64,000 nucleotides of DNA from Haloferax elongans ATCC BAA-1513 (GTDB lineage: Archaea > Halobacteriota > Halobacteria > Halobacteriales > Haloferacaceae), in contig NZ_AOLK01000015.1 in assembly GCF_000336755.1 (NCBI RefSeq), positions 96,662 through 160,661 on the forward strand. The letters run 5' to 3'. The translations under genes and the position numbers were made by a program. Below the pieces are notes generated by a model. That model was not told where the DNA came from. It worked only from the letters and a program-made list of their open reading frames with translations, and made no database searches. Shown here one piece after another: positions 1 to 7,853 of this stretch; position 1 is the stretch's first letter; every line of letters begins with the position of its first letter.

Positions 1-865
1 AATTTCGGAGTTTCTTCCGCGTCAACGTCTCGAAGTCGGGTTCGTCCGGTGTCGCCCGGTACGTGACGTTTCCTTCCGTCACTTCGATGGTCTCGCCGTC
101 GAACGTGACCATCCCTTCGGTGCCAATGATTCTGAGCGATTCGCCGGGTTCGGGGATACTCGACCCTTCTCCCGAGACGGCGATGCTGGCGGTGAGACTC
201 GCGCCGTCTCTGTCGAGGACGGCCGCCAGCGCCGAGTTCACGTCCACGTCGTACCCGCGGTGGTCGACTGCGGCCGAGACGGTGACTGGCTTCGACCGCG
301 TTACCCAGAGCACCGCATCGAGCAGGTGCGACCCGGAGTCGTACAACTGACCCCCGCCGGACAGTGAGGGGTCGCTGCGCCACTCGTTTTCAGTCCACTG
401 AATCCACTCCTGTTCGAGGTGGCAGACGACCATGTGCGGGTCGCCGATTCGCCCGGAGTCGACGATGCGCCGGAGTTCGACGTACCGCGGGTCGAAGTGT
501 CGTTGGTAGCCGACAGCGAGCGTGAGTCCTTCTGCGTCGGCGCGGTCGATGAGCACCCGAGCACCGGCGAGGTCCGTCACCATCGGCTTTTCCAGATGGA
601 CGTGGACCCCGGCTTCGAGCGCCGCGAGCGCCTGGTCGAAGTGCTCTGTGTGGGGTGATGCGATTGTCACGGCGTCGAGAAACTCCCCGTCGAGAAGCTC
701 TTCGACCGTCTCGTAGACGGGGACGTCGAACTCGTCTGCGAACTGCTCGCGTGCATCGTCGTTCGGGTCGACCCCGGCGACGATACTCACGCCATCCATC
801 TCGTCGAGGAGGCGGCATTCTACAAGTCCGAGTGTCCCGACTCCGACACCTGCGACTCTAAACAT
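1..865 (-). CDS. Gfo/Idh/MocA family oxidoreductase (C-terminus off the window)
   Basis: NAD(P)-dependent sugar or polyol dehydrogenase family. The frame is open from an ATG at 865 to the window edge (288 codons), so the C-terminus is missing. An N-terminal Rossmann glycine motif lies at residues 6-13, the family EKP motif (EKPM) at 92-95, and a D-x-x-x-H pair (D176, H180) inside a GGGQLYDSGSH stretch, which carries the usual catalytic Asp and His. The substrate cannot be told from sequence. It is divergent from the aldo/keto reductase at 1012 across about 146 bp; a shared sugar pathway is only a possibility. Confidence 0.88.
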   Translation of the reverse strand, partial: MFRVAGVGVGTLGLVECRLLDEMDGVSIVAGVDPNDDAREQFADEFDVPVYETVEELLDGEFLDAVTIASPHTEHFDQALAALEAGVHVHLEKPMVTDLAGARVLIDRADAEGLTLAVGYQRHFDPRYVELRRIVDSGRIGDPHMVVCHLEQEWIQWTENEWRSDPSLSGGGQLYDSGSHLLDAVLWVTRSKPVTVSAAVDHRGYDVDVNSALAAVLDRDGASLTASIAVSGEGSSIPEPGESLRIIGTEGMVTFDGETIEVTEGNVTYRATPDEPDFETLTRKKLRN

Positions 866-1011
866 ACCTTACATGTCGTCGGGAGGACGCAAAAGCGTGC
901 GGGGGAGTCCCACACTTGACGTTCGAGTCGAACACACTGGTCGTTCGGTTCGAACCCGCGTCACTCGCCGCAACTTCCACCCTTTAGTCGCCGGACACCG
1001 TGACGTCTGGT

Positions 1012-2034
1012 ATGAGCCTCGACTATCGACGACTCGGTTCAACCGGGACGCGCGTCTCCGAACTCTGTTTCGGCACGTGGCGCTTCGGTCGCCAGACGGG
1101 TGGCGTACTGGAAACAGACGAAGAAGACGCACACGAACTCCTCGACACGTTCGAAGAACTCGGTGGGAACTTCATCGACACGGCGAACGTCTACGGCTCC
1201 GTCAACGGGACCTCAGAGGAATACATCGGCAACTGGCTCGCCGAGCGCGACCGCGAAAACTACGTCGTCGCCTCGAAGGTGTACTTCCCCTTCGACGAGG
1301 ATAACCCGAACGGGCGCGGTCTCTCACGGACGCACATCCGCAACCAAATCGAGGGGACGCTCGACCGCCTCGGAACGGATTACCTCGACCTCTACTACAT
1401 CCACCGCTGGGACGACGAGACGCCAATCGAGGAGACACTCCAGACGCTGAACGCGCTCGTCGAGGAGGGGAAAGTGAACTACCTCGGTGCCTCGACGATG
1501 GCGTCGTGGCAACTCACGAAGGCGCTCTGGAAGTCCGACGTCAACGACTACGCCCGGTTCGACGTGACCCAGCCGCTGTTCCACGCGGGCTACTACGAGG
1601 ACGTGGAAGACTACCTCGACGTGTGTGAGGACCAGGAACTCGCCATCTGCCCGTATTCGCCGCTTGCGGGTGGCTTCCTGACGGGGAAGTACGAGCGCGC
1701 CGACCCGGACGACCCCTCGCAGTACGTCGCTCCCGACGGCGCACGCGGGTCGTTCGACGACCGATTCGAGCAGTTCTACGTCTCCGAGCGCGGGTGGCAC
1801 ATCCTCGATGAGATTCGCGCCGTCGCAGACGAGGTGGACGCGAGTCCCGCACAGGTCGCCCTGCGCTGGCTGATGGAGTACCCGGACGCGACCGTCGTGC
1901 CCATCATCGGCGCGCGGACGCCTGAGCAACTCCGTGAGAACGTCGGTGCCGCCGACGTCGACCTCTCGGATGACCAGTGGCAGCGCATCATGAACGCCCG
2001 GTACGACGAAGACGGTCGGCGCTGGGGGCACTGA
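1012..2034 (+). CDS. Aldo/keto reductase
   Basis: 340-aa NAD(P)H-dependent carbonyl/aldose reductase on a TIM barrel. The catalytic tetrad is complete: D56, Y61, K89 and H131. The length and the inserted loops resemble the YajO/potassium-channel-beta group of larger reductases. I chose the ATG at 1012 because the protein then begins MSLDYRRLGSTG, the normal family start, and a T-rich TATA-like stretch (about 980-989) lies about 26 bp upstream; a GTG at 1000 would add four residues. The substrate is unknown. A second, smaller member of the superfamily lies at 20818. Confidence 0.92.
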   Translation: MSLDYRRLGSTGTRVSELCFGTWRFGRQTGGVLETDEEDAHELLDTFEELGGNFIDTANVYGSVNGTSEEYIGNWLAERDRENYVVASKVYFPFDEDNPNGRGLSRTHIRNQIEGTLDRLGTDYLDLYYIHRWDDETPIEETLQTLNALVEEGKVNYLGASTMASWQLTKALWKSDVNDYARFDVTQPLFHAGYYEDVEDYLDVCEDQELAICPYSPLAGGFLTGKYERADPDDPSQYVAPDGARGSFDDRFEQFYVSERGWHILDEIRAVADEVDASPAQVALRWLMEYPDATVVPIIGARTPEQLRENVGAADVDLSDDQWQRIMNARYDEDGRRWGH

Positions 2035-2064
2035 CGTAACGTCGCTGGCTGCGGCGCTCCCCTT

Positions 2065-2469
2065 TTAGGCCAGTTCGAGGTCTCTGAGGAAGTCACAGAC
2101 GACGTGCGCGTAGAGGACGATGCCGACGAAGGCCGCGAACGTCGCCGCGCCAGCGACTGCGAGTCCGCCGACCGCGACACCGCCGATGAGGTGGTGACTC
2201 AGGAGTCGCTTCAGATTGAATCGCGGGCCGAACTCGGGGAACACGCCTTCTTGGTCGACGAGCCCGACGCGCGGGTTGGTGACGGCCGTTCGGAGATTCT
2301 GCCAATCGCCGCGCTCGAAGCGGGCGATGAGAAAGTGGTCGAGGTCGATGAAGACGCTGAGGAAGACGGCCCCGACGACCAGAAACGGCACGCCACCGGG
2401 CGGTTGCAGTGCGACAGCCGCGATGCTGCCCACGACCGCACCGACGACCGCGTGTTCGAGCGATTTCAC
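2065..2469 (-). CDS. Small membrane protein, possibly YdjM/metal-dependent-hydrolase-like
   Basis: 134-aa protein with about three to four hydrophobic segments. It carries a DLDHF motif in the second segment, an SHH pair near residue 91 and an H-x-x-x-D near the C-terminus, the spacing of polar residues seen in YdjM-type putative membrane metal hydrolases; that assignment is tentative. The GTG at 2469 is forced as start, because the in-frame codon 12 bp upstream is the TGA of the preceding gene. It is the last gene of a co-directional run starting at ctaB, so it may be co-transcribed with oxidase assembly genes. Confidence 0.7.
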   Translation of the reverse strand: MKSLEHAVVGAVVGSIAAVALQPPGGVPFLVVGAVFLSVFIDLDHFLIARFERGDWQNLRTAVTNPRVGLVDQEGVFPEFGPRFNLKRLLSHHLIGGVAVGGLAVAGAATFAAFVGIVLYAHVVCDFLRDLELA

Positions 2470-2481
2470 GGGGCTACCGGC

Positions 2482-2718
2482 TCAGGTACCCACGTGCGGG
2501 CGAACCCGCCGGAGAACGAGGTCCGGGTCGTACTCGTCTTCGGATTTGTCCCAGACTCGCTCGCCGTCGACTGTGACTGTCAGCACGCCGTGGTCACCGG
2601 TCACGAGCGCGACGCGTTCGATTTGCTGGCCGAACTGCTGGAGGAGCGTGTGTTGAATCTCCTCTGCGCGGTCGAGAAAGCCGCAGGGGACGCAGTACTC
2701 GATTTCGATGGCGGTCAT
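2482..2718 (-). CDS. SelT/SelW/SelH (Rdx)-family thioredoxin-fold protein
   Basis: 78-aa protein starting MTAIEIEYCVPCGF, with a CxxC redox motif at C9 and C12 directly after the first beta strand, the arrangement of the SelW/Rdx family, where many members have Cys-x-x-Sec. No selenocysteine is implied. The ATG at 2718 was preferred over an upstream GTG extension, which would add 20 basic residues unlike the family. It lies between a membrane protein that also has a CxxC motif (2791-3447) and a small membrane protein, downstream of ctaB. A thiol-exchange role in oxidase maturation is inferred from context only. Confidence 0.82.
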   Translation of the reverse strand: MTAIEIEYCVPCGFLDRAEEIQHTLLQQFGQQIERVALVTGDHGVLTVTVDGERVWDKSEDEYDPDLVLRRVRPHVGT

Positions 2719-2790
2719 AGGCGGTCGTACTCGTCGGAGACTGAAAAACGAGACGGCGGCCAGCACACCACTGACCACGGTCGAAAACAG

Positions 2791-3447
2791 TTATCGACCG
2801 AAGCCGGGTCGCCAGCGCAGCAAGACCACCGTGACGAGGAAGACGGCAGTCGAGAGGTCGTACGAGAGCGTCGTCACCGTGGCGACGATGGCGGTTCCAC
2901 TCCCGAAGACACTGGTCATGAGTGAGGCGACGATGGGCCACGAACACGAGACACAAGAGAACAGTCCCACGATGCCCGAGACGGCGGCTCCCGCTGCTTC
3001 GATGACCGTCTCGTAGACGAGGTATGCGAGCGCGGCGTAGCCGACGACGCGAGCGGGCATGAGGACGAGGTTGAACAGGTCGCCGCCGTAGATGAGCGCC
3101 GGACCCCATCCCGGAGGCAGGAACGCGACACGGAATCCGCCCGTGCCGCCCGGAACGGGAGTTGTGACGAGGCCACCAGCGCCCGCAAGCAGTACGAAGT
3201 AGCCGAATCCGACCGCCGCAGCCTTTCGTCTCGTCGCTGTCGATGCCGGAACGACTTCCGTGTCGAACAGCACCCAGAGACCGACTGCGACCCACGTCAC
3301 GCCGTAGATGGCGTATCGCGGCGCGCCGACGCTCGCCTGCGTGAAGAGCAGATAGACGAACGCGAGAATTAGCGTGGTGTTGACCGCGAATGCGGCGCGG
3401 AAGAGTGTCGACCGCGACGGGGACGGAAATGCGCGTGCAGTTGCCAT
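2791..3447 (-). CDS. Polytopic membrane protein with intramembrane CxxC
   Basis: 218-aa membrane protein with about six predicted hydrophobic helices (around residues 17-36, 45-61, 78-95, 118-147, 155-185 and 190-210). The notable feature is C165-V-S-C168-S-W-P in a helix, a CxxC followed by proline as in membrane thiol carriers such as CcdA/DsbD, though overall similarity to those is not evident. I do not recognise the family; it appears restricted to haloarchaea. It is co-directional with ctaB upstream (25 bp gap) and with the CxxC SelW-like gene downstream, which suggests a redox or metal-insertion role in respiratory oxidase biogenesis. Confidence 0.75.
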   Translation of the reverse strand: MATARAFPSPSRSTLFRAAFAVNTTLILAFVYLLFTQASVGAPRYAIYGVTWVAVGLWVLFDTEVVPASTATRRKAAAVGFGYFVLLAGAGGLVTTPVPGGTGGFRVAFLPPGWGPALIYGGDLFNLVLMPARVVGYAALAYLVYETVIEAAGAAVSGIVGLFSCVSCSWPIVASLMTSVFGSGTAIVATVTTLSYDLSTAVFLVTVVLLRWRPGFGR

Positions 3448-3471
3448 GATTGAACGGTAGTTGGAGTCGTA

Positions 3472-4890
3472 TCAGACCGCGAGCGTGTCCACGACGATTG
3501 CGAGGAGCAACATGCCGAGGTACGCGTTCGAGGCGTGGAAGGCGCGGAACGCGGCCGTGTCGTCCTGTTCGTAGTGCAGGCGGACGACGAAGTAGAGGAA
3601 CACGCCGCCGAGAAGCAGGCTCGTGACGACGTACACCACGCCGAGCGCGTCCATGACGGCCAGTCCTGCGGCGGTGATGAGCGTCGCGCCCAGCCACCAG
3701 ATGATGTGCTTTCGCGTCTCCGTCTCACCGCGGACGACCGGCATCATCGGGAAGCCGCCGCGGGCGTAGTCGTCCTTGTAGGCCAACGCGAGGTTGTAGA
3801 AGTGCGCCGGGGTCCACATGAAGATGACACCTGCGAGGGCGAAGCCGCCGAGTCCGACGTTGCCCGTGACGGCCACCCAGCCGATGAGTGCCGGGAGTGC
3901 GCCTGCCGCGCCACCGATGACCGTGTTCTGGACGGTGTTCGGCTTCAAGATGAGCGTGTAGACGACGCTGTAGAACGCGATGGCTATGAGTCCGAGGACG
4001 GCCGCCAGCCAGTTCACGGACGCGAACAGGCCGACCGAGATAACCGTCAGCGCGAGGCCGAACGCGATAGCGTTGCGGACGGGGACGAAGTCGACCGCCA
4101 GCGGGCGGTCGCTCGTGCGTTGCATCCGGCGGTCGATGTCGCGTTCGAGGACGTGGTTGAACGTCCCCGACGCGCCGATAGACAGGACGCCACCGCCGAG
4201 CGTGGCGACGATTACTTGTGGCGTCAGCCCGGGCGAGACGGTTCCGGCGAGTGCCATCGCCGCCGACGCGACGAGACAGAGGAGCCACATCAGCCGCGGC
4301 TTCATGAGGCGGAAGTACGCCCACGCGGTCGCCTTGGCCCGTGCGACTGGCTCGGTCGGAATCGGCGGGCGTTCGCCGTTGTCTTCCAGCGGTTCGTCCA
4401 TCGATGGCTGCTCTGCTGGTCGGTCGGTCGGGTCGCCGGTGACCTCTTCGAGCGTCCACGCGAGCGCGACGAGGAGGCCGCCGAAGATGGCCATCCCGAC
4501 GACGAGGTGGACTGTCGAGAGCAGTTGGGTCGTGCCCGCCGTCGCGACGAGCGCACCCATTCCGGCCTGTACCGGATAGAGGACGGCCGCCACAGTCACT
4601 GCCGCTTTCACTCGGCGCGACGAGTCACTCAGCCACGCCGAGATGAGCGTTGCGACCGAGAGCAGTCCGACGAAGACGGCTGCGAGACGGTGTCCGAGCG
4701 CAATCCAGCCGTCGGTCGACGTCGGAAGCGAGAGCCCGTCCCCGCACGCCGGCCACGCGGCGCACGCGGCTGTCGCGTCCGTGAGCGCCGTGGTCGCGCC
4801 GACGAGCAAGAGAAGATAGACCCCCATCGCCGTCGCGGCGAGAAGGCCGTGGAATCTGTTCGAAGCGCGAGTCGTGGCCACGTAATTCAC
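3472..4890 (-). CDS. ctaB: Heme O synthase (protoheme IX farnesyltransferase) with N-terminal CtaA/COX15-like half domain
   Basis: 472-aa fusion. Residues about 190-472 are a UbiA-type prenyltransferase with the substrate motif N245-HVLE-R-D251-I-D253 followed by the M-x-R-T signature, which attaches farnesyl to protoheme for the terminal oxidase. Residues 1-150 form four helices with a C43-x2-WP-x-C49-G loop and two helix histidines (H67, H128), matching one four-helix half of heme A synthase. An acidic, proline-rich linker (150-185) joins them. Starts are GTG at 4890 with a TATA-like CTAAATAC 26 bp upstream. It is divergent from coxB, as expected for oxidase assembly genes. Confidence 0.93.
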   Translation of the reverse strand: MNYVATTRASNRFHGLLAATAMGVYLLLLVGATTALTDATAACAAWPACGDGLSLPTSTDGWIALGHRLAAVFVGLLSVATLISAWLSDSSRRVKAAVTVAAVLYPVQAGMGALVATAGTTQLLSTVHLVVGMAIFGGLLVALAWTLEEVTGDPTDRPAEQPSMDEPLEDNGERPPIPTEPVARAKATAWAYFRLMKPRLMWLLCLVASAAMALAGTVSPGLTPQVIVATLGGGVLSIGASGTFNHVLERDIDRRMQRTSDRPLAVDFVPVRNAIAFGLALTVISVGLFASVNWLAAVLGLIAIAFYSVVYTLILKPNTVQNTVIGGAAGALPALIGWVAVTGNVGLGGFALAGVIFMWTPAHFYNLALAYKDDYARGGFPMMPVVRGETETRKHIIWWLGATLITAAGLAVMDALGVVYVVTSLLLGGVFLYFVVRLHYEQDDTAAFRAFHASNAYLGMLLLAIVVDTLAV

Positions 4891-4913
4891 CTACGATTCG
4901 TTTGGACCGTCCC

Positions 4914-4922
4914 GTATTTAGG
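4914..4922 (-). promoter_or_regulatory. TATA box of ctaB
   Basis: Read on the minus strand this is CCTAAATAC, a good haloarchaeal TATA element. It sits about 26 bp before the GTG start of ctaB, a spacing that implies a leaderless or nearly leaderless transcript and supports the chosen start. Confidence 0.5.
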
Positions 4923-5010
4923 ACCCGCGCTTTTTCCTACCGCAAAGGTACCGAAAGAGCCATCGTATACAGGGGGTGGGTACAACCATCTGGCGTGAGA
5001 GTCGGTACGC

Positions 5011-5018
5011 ATTTATGC
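5011..5018 (+). promoter_or_regulatory. TATA box of coxB
   Basis: ATTTATGC lies about 28 bp before the coxB ATG, giving a predicted transcript with almost no leader. Together with the ctaB element it makes the 4891-5042 gap a divergent promoter region for oxidase subunit and heme synthesis genes. Confidence 0.45.
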
Positions 5019-5042
5019 GGTTGTTCCTAACTCCCGTTCAGC

Positions 5043-5762
5043 ATGAGAAAGACGCGTTTCGCGCTCGCGTCCCTGCTTGCGACGGTCGCGATGGCGCTTG
5101 TCGCCACCCCCGTTGCGGCGCAGGCGTCTGCCACATCGGAACTCATCAACCAGCTGAACGGGAAGCTCCTCTACGTAGCAATCCCGATTACAGTGCTGGT
5201 CGAGGCCATCCTCATCTATACGGTCATCAAGTACCGTAACAGCGAGCGCGCTCTGCCGACCAAGGAGAACCGGCGTCTCGAAATCACATGGACTATCGCC
5301 ACCGCGATTGTGCTGCTGTTCGTCGGTGTCGCGTCGTACGGTGTCCTCGCCGACGAGAACGTTACCCACCAGGGGAACGACATCGACATGAACGACGACC
5401 CAGTCGTCGTCACGGCGGAGGCCTACCAGTGGGGGTGGAACATGTACTACCCCGAAGAAGGCAACTTCACGACGGGTAACAAAATCGTCGTCCCGAAGGA
5501 CCGCCCCGTCTACTTCCAGGTGACATCACAGGACGTGATACATGGATTCCACGTCCCCAAACTCGGCCTCAAGCAGGACGCGATGCCGCGTGCGACGGAC
5601 ACGATAAAGACCGTCGCCTACGAGGAAGGCACCTACCAGGGCTACTGTACTGAGTACTGTGGCGTCGCCCACTCGCAGATGTACTTCACGGTCGAAGTCG
5701 TCTCGCAGGACGAGTACCAAGACTGGCTCGACGAGCAGAAGCAGCAGAGCTCCAGCCAGTAA
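5043..5762 (+). CDS. coxB: Cytochrome c oxidase subunit II (CuA subunit)
   Basis: 239-aa subunit II of a heme-copper oxidase. A signal-like N-terminus ends at an AQA site (about residue 27), followed by two transmembrane hairpin helices (about 42-63 and 82-103) and an extracytoplasmic cupredoxin domain. The binuclear copper ligands are visible as H167 and C202-TEY-C206-GVA-H210-SQ-M213, so it accepts electrons through a CuA centre and is not a quinol oxidase subunit. Subunit I is not in this window. The divergent ctaB supplies heme O for the same enzyme. Confidence 0.95.
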   Translation: MRKTRFALASLLATVAMALVATPVAAQASATSELINQLNGKLLYVAIPITVLVEAILIYTVIKYRNSERALPTKENRRLEITWTIATAIVLLFVGVASYGVLADENVTHQGNDIDMNDDPVVVTAEAYQWGWNMYYPEEGNFTTGNKIVVPKDRPVYFQVTSQDVIHGFHVPKLGLKQDAMPRATDTIKTVAYEEGTYQGYCTEYCGVAHSQMYFTVEVVSQDEYQDWLDEQKQQSSSQ

Positions 5763-5877
5763 GCGTCTCCTTCCTTCCTTCCACATTCTCCACCGCCGAG
5801 TTGCGACGCTGACTGTCACACTGTCAGTCGGTAGGTACTCGGCCGGTATCGCGCTGCGTGAGAATACGATGTGAGCC

Positions 5878-6306
5878 TTAGCAGCGACGCTCGACGATGC
5901 GGTCGATGATGCGCCCGCTCGAAAGGAGTTCGTCGTCGTGGGAGGGGTCACGGGGGCTCGCGCGGGCGACTTCGCAGTCGATGCCACGCTCTGCGAGCGC
6001 CGACTCGATGGCGGCTTCTTCGTGGTGTTGGTCGTAGCCGAGGACGATGACGTCCGGCGCAATTTCCTCGATTGGAACGAAGATGTCGTCGGGATGGCCG
6101 AGGTGTGCTTCGTCGACGACGTCGAGGGCGGCAACCATGTCCGTTCGCTGTTGGTCGCTCAAAATCGGTCGCGGTTTGTGCGTCACGTTTGCTGCACGGG
6201 CGACGATGACGTGGAGCTCGTCACCCATCGCGGCCGCGTCCGAGAGATAGTGGACGTGGCCGGGGTGGAGAATGTCGAACGTCCCCTGTGCGATAACTCG
6301 TCTCAT
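5878..6306 (-). CDS. ribL: Archaeal FAD synthetase (FMN adenylyltransferase) RibL
   Basis: 142-aa nucleotidyltransferase of the TagD/glycerol-3-phosphate cytidylyltransferase fold that transfers AMP to FMN to make FAD in archaea. The HxGH signature is present as H14-P-G-H17 in a [10 protein letters not shown] context. It is full length for the family. Its ATG overlaps the stop of the upstream JAMM gene by four bases (ATGA), so the two are translationally coupled. Archaeal RibL proteins have conserved cysteines near the C-terminus; only one terminal Cys is visible here. A CDP-glycerol-type activity is the alternative. Confidence 0.88.
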   Translation of the reverse strand: MRRVIAQGTFDILHPGHVHYLSDAAAMGDELHVIVARAANVTHKPRPILSDQQRTDMVAALDVVDEAHLGHPDDIFVPIEEIAPDVIVLGYDQHHEEAAIESALAERGIDCEVARASPRDPSHDDELLSSGRIIDRIVERRC

Positions 6307-6788
6307 GTATCCAGCTCCTCGTCGATATCTTCCTGTGTGAAGTCGAAGAACGATTCGGGGTCCGGGAGGTCGACGTTGTACACCGGCAGGTCGCGGACTT
6401 CACCGGACTGGTCGAACACCTCCCAGTCGTTCTGGCCGTACGGTGCGCCGATGATGATGTGGACCGTGCCGCTTCCGAACGTATCGAGGTCCGCATCGCT
6501 CGGGCGAAGCACGCCGTTCGGGTGTGAGTGAACCGACCCGACCGCACGGAAGTCGTTCGGCACGAGGTCGTTTCTGACCGTCGCACTGTACGGGTCGGAG
6601 ACGGTCCCCGGGATGATGAGGACGTCAGTCACGACGAGACCATCGCGGTCGAGTCCGACTCGACGGGCATCTTCGCCGCGGAGCAGTCCCATGTACTCGT
6701 TCGGGTGGGTCTCCGCGGAGGCTTCGAGCGCGAAGTCGAGCGCGTCGGCGGCGATGCCGATGACCTCCCGCGACCGGAAGAGTCGCAT
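6303..6788 (-). CDS. JAMM/MPN+ metallopeptidase (desampylase-like)
   Basis: 161-aa single-domain Mov34/MPN protein. All zinc ligands and the catalytic acid of the JAMM motif are present: E31, then H87-S-H89, S97 and D100 in an HSHPNG...PSDAD arrangement, so it should be an active isopeptidase. Haloarchaeal members of this group include enzymes that remove ubiquitin-like SAMP proteins from targets; whether this one does so is inferred. The ATG at 6788 was chosen over an in-frame upstream start because the 17 extra residues would be strongly basic. It overlaps ribL by four bases. Confidence 0.85.
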   Translation of the reverse strand: MRLFRSREVIGIAADALDFALEASAETHPNEYMGLLRGEDARRVGLDRDGLVVTDVLIIPGTVSDPYSATVRNDLVPNDFRAVGSVHSHPNGVLRPSDADLDTFGSGTVHIIIGAPYGQNDWEVFDQSGEVRDLPVYNVDLPDPESFFDFTQEDIDEELDT

Positions 6789-6892
6789 ACCGGTTCGTCG
6801 GCGGGCGCTCCATCTAAGGGTTCCGAAACGGCGACTCATCGCCTCCGAGTTCTACCGTCATACTGAGGTCCCCGCCACGCGGAACGCGACCT

Positions 6893-7747
6893 GTGACCCC
6901 GACCGCCACTGTCGCCGAACGCGTCGCCAACGCACTCGGGACAGACCACGCCCCGGACACCGTCACAGAACTCGACGGTGGCCACGTTGGCCACGTGTAC
7001 GTCCTCGACTTTGCAGACCGAGAGCCAGTCGTCGCGAAAACCGGCCCGACCCCGCTCGACGTCGAGGGACAGATGCTCGACTCGCTCGCGCAAGCTGGCC
7101 TCCCGGTTCCGACCGTCCACCACGCGGACTCGGACCTGCTCGTCCTCGACTACGTTGCGGGCGACGACGACCTCGATGCGGACGCCGAACGCGACTTCGC
7201 CGCCCACCTCGCGTCACTACACGACGAAAGCGCCCCCGAATTCGGATTCCCGTACGACACGCTCTCCGGGCCGTACCGACAGCCCAACCCGTGGACCGAC
7301 TCGTGGATCTCGTTCTTCCGAGACCAGCGCCTCCGCCCGTGGTGCGACGCTGCCCGCTCCGCTGGACTCCCCGACTCGACCGCCGAGCGAATCGAGGACG
7401 TCGCCCGCGACCTCGACGACCTCGTCTCTGAGCCCGACGAACCCGGTCTCGTTCACGGCGACGCGTGGGCGGGAAATCTCGTCGTGCGCGACGGTCGCGT
7501 CGTCGCGTTTCTCGACCCGGCGTGTTACTACGGCCACCCGGAGGTCGAACTCGCCTACGTCTACTGGTTCGACAGTGCTGGTGACGCCTTCTTCGACGCC
7601 TACACCAACAAGCGGCCCATCGAACCCGGATTCTTCGACGACCGGGCGCCCGTCTACGCACTCTTTCCGCTCCTCGAACACGTCCGGGTCTTCGGGTCTG
7701 AGTACGTCCCGGAAGTTCGAGCGGCACTGAACGCGATTGGATACTGA
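6893..7747 (+). CDS. Fructosamine kinase / aminoglycoside phosphotransferase-fold protein
   Basis: 284-aa small-molecule kinase. Visible elements are an ATP-contacting lysine (K49), the Brenner motif H188-G-D190-x4-N195 in the fructosamine-kinase form (HGDAWAGN), and D208 followed by a DPACYYGHPEVELA stretch typical of fructosamine kinases. The likely role is phosphorylation of glycated amines so that they fall off proteins, a repair activity; another sugar or choline substrate is possible. It starts with GTG at 6893, about 100 bp from the divergent JAMM gene. Confidence 0.85.
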   Translation: MTPTATVAERVANALGTDHAPDTVTELDGGHVGHVYVLDFADREPVVAKTGPTPLDVEGQMLDSLAQAGLPVPTVHHADSDLLVLDYVAGDDDLDADAERDFAAHLASLHDESAPEFGFPYDTLSGPYRQPNPWTDSWISFFRDQRLRPWCDAARSAGLPDSTAERIEDVARDLDDLVSEPDEPGLVHGDAWAGNLVVRDGRVVAFLDPACYYGHPEVELAYVYWFDSAGDAFFDAYTNKRPIEPGFFDDRAPVYALFPLLEHVRVFGSEYVPEVRAALNAIGY

Positions 7748-7853
7748 GACGCCCGACAGAGGGGTGTCACCCCCACGAAACGACGAAAACTGTGGTTCGA
7801 ACGCGCGAAACGCTTTTGTAAAGCTTAACACTACCCCCGGACCTAGCGAACCT

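Noticed and set aside
3535..4998. 487-codon plus-strand frame across ctaB
   Set aside because: Very Arg/Asp/Glu-rich translation with no hydrophobic pattern; ctaB is unambiguous on the other strand.
5809..5829. 21-bp mirror repeat after coxB
   Set aside because: It reads the same backwards on one strand, which does not form a hairpin; likely chance. A weak CCGAGT/ACTCGG stem around it could be a terminator but is too short to call.
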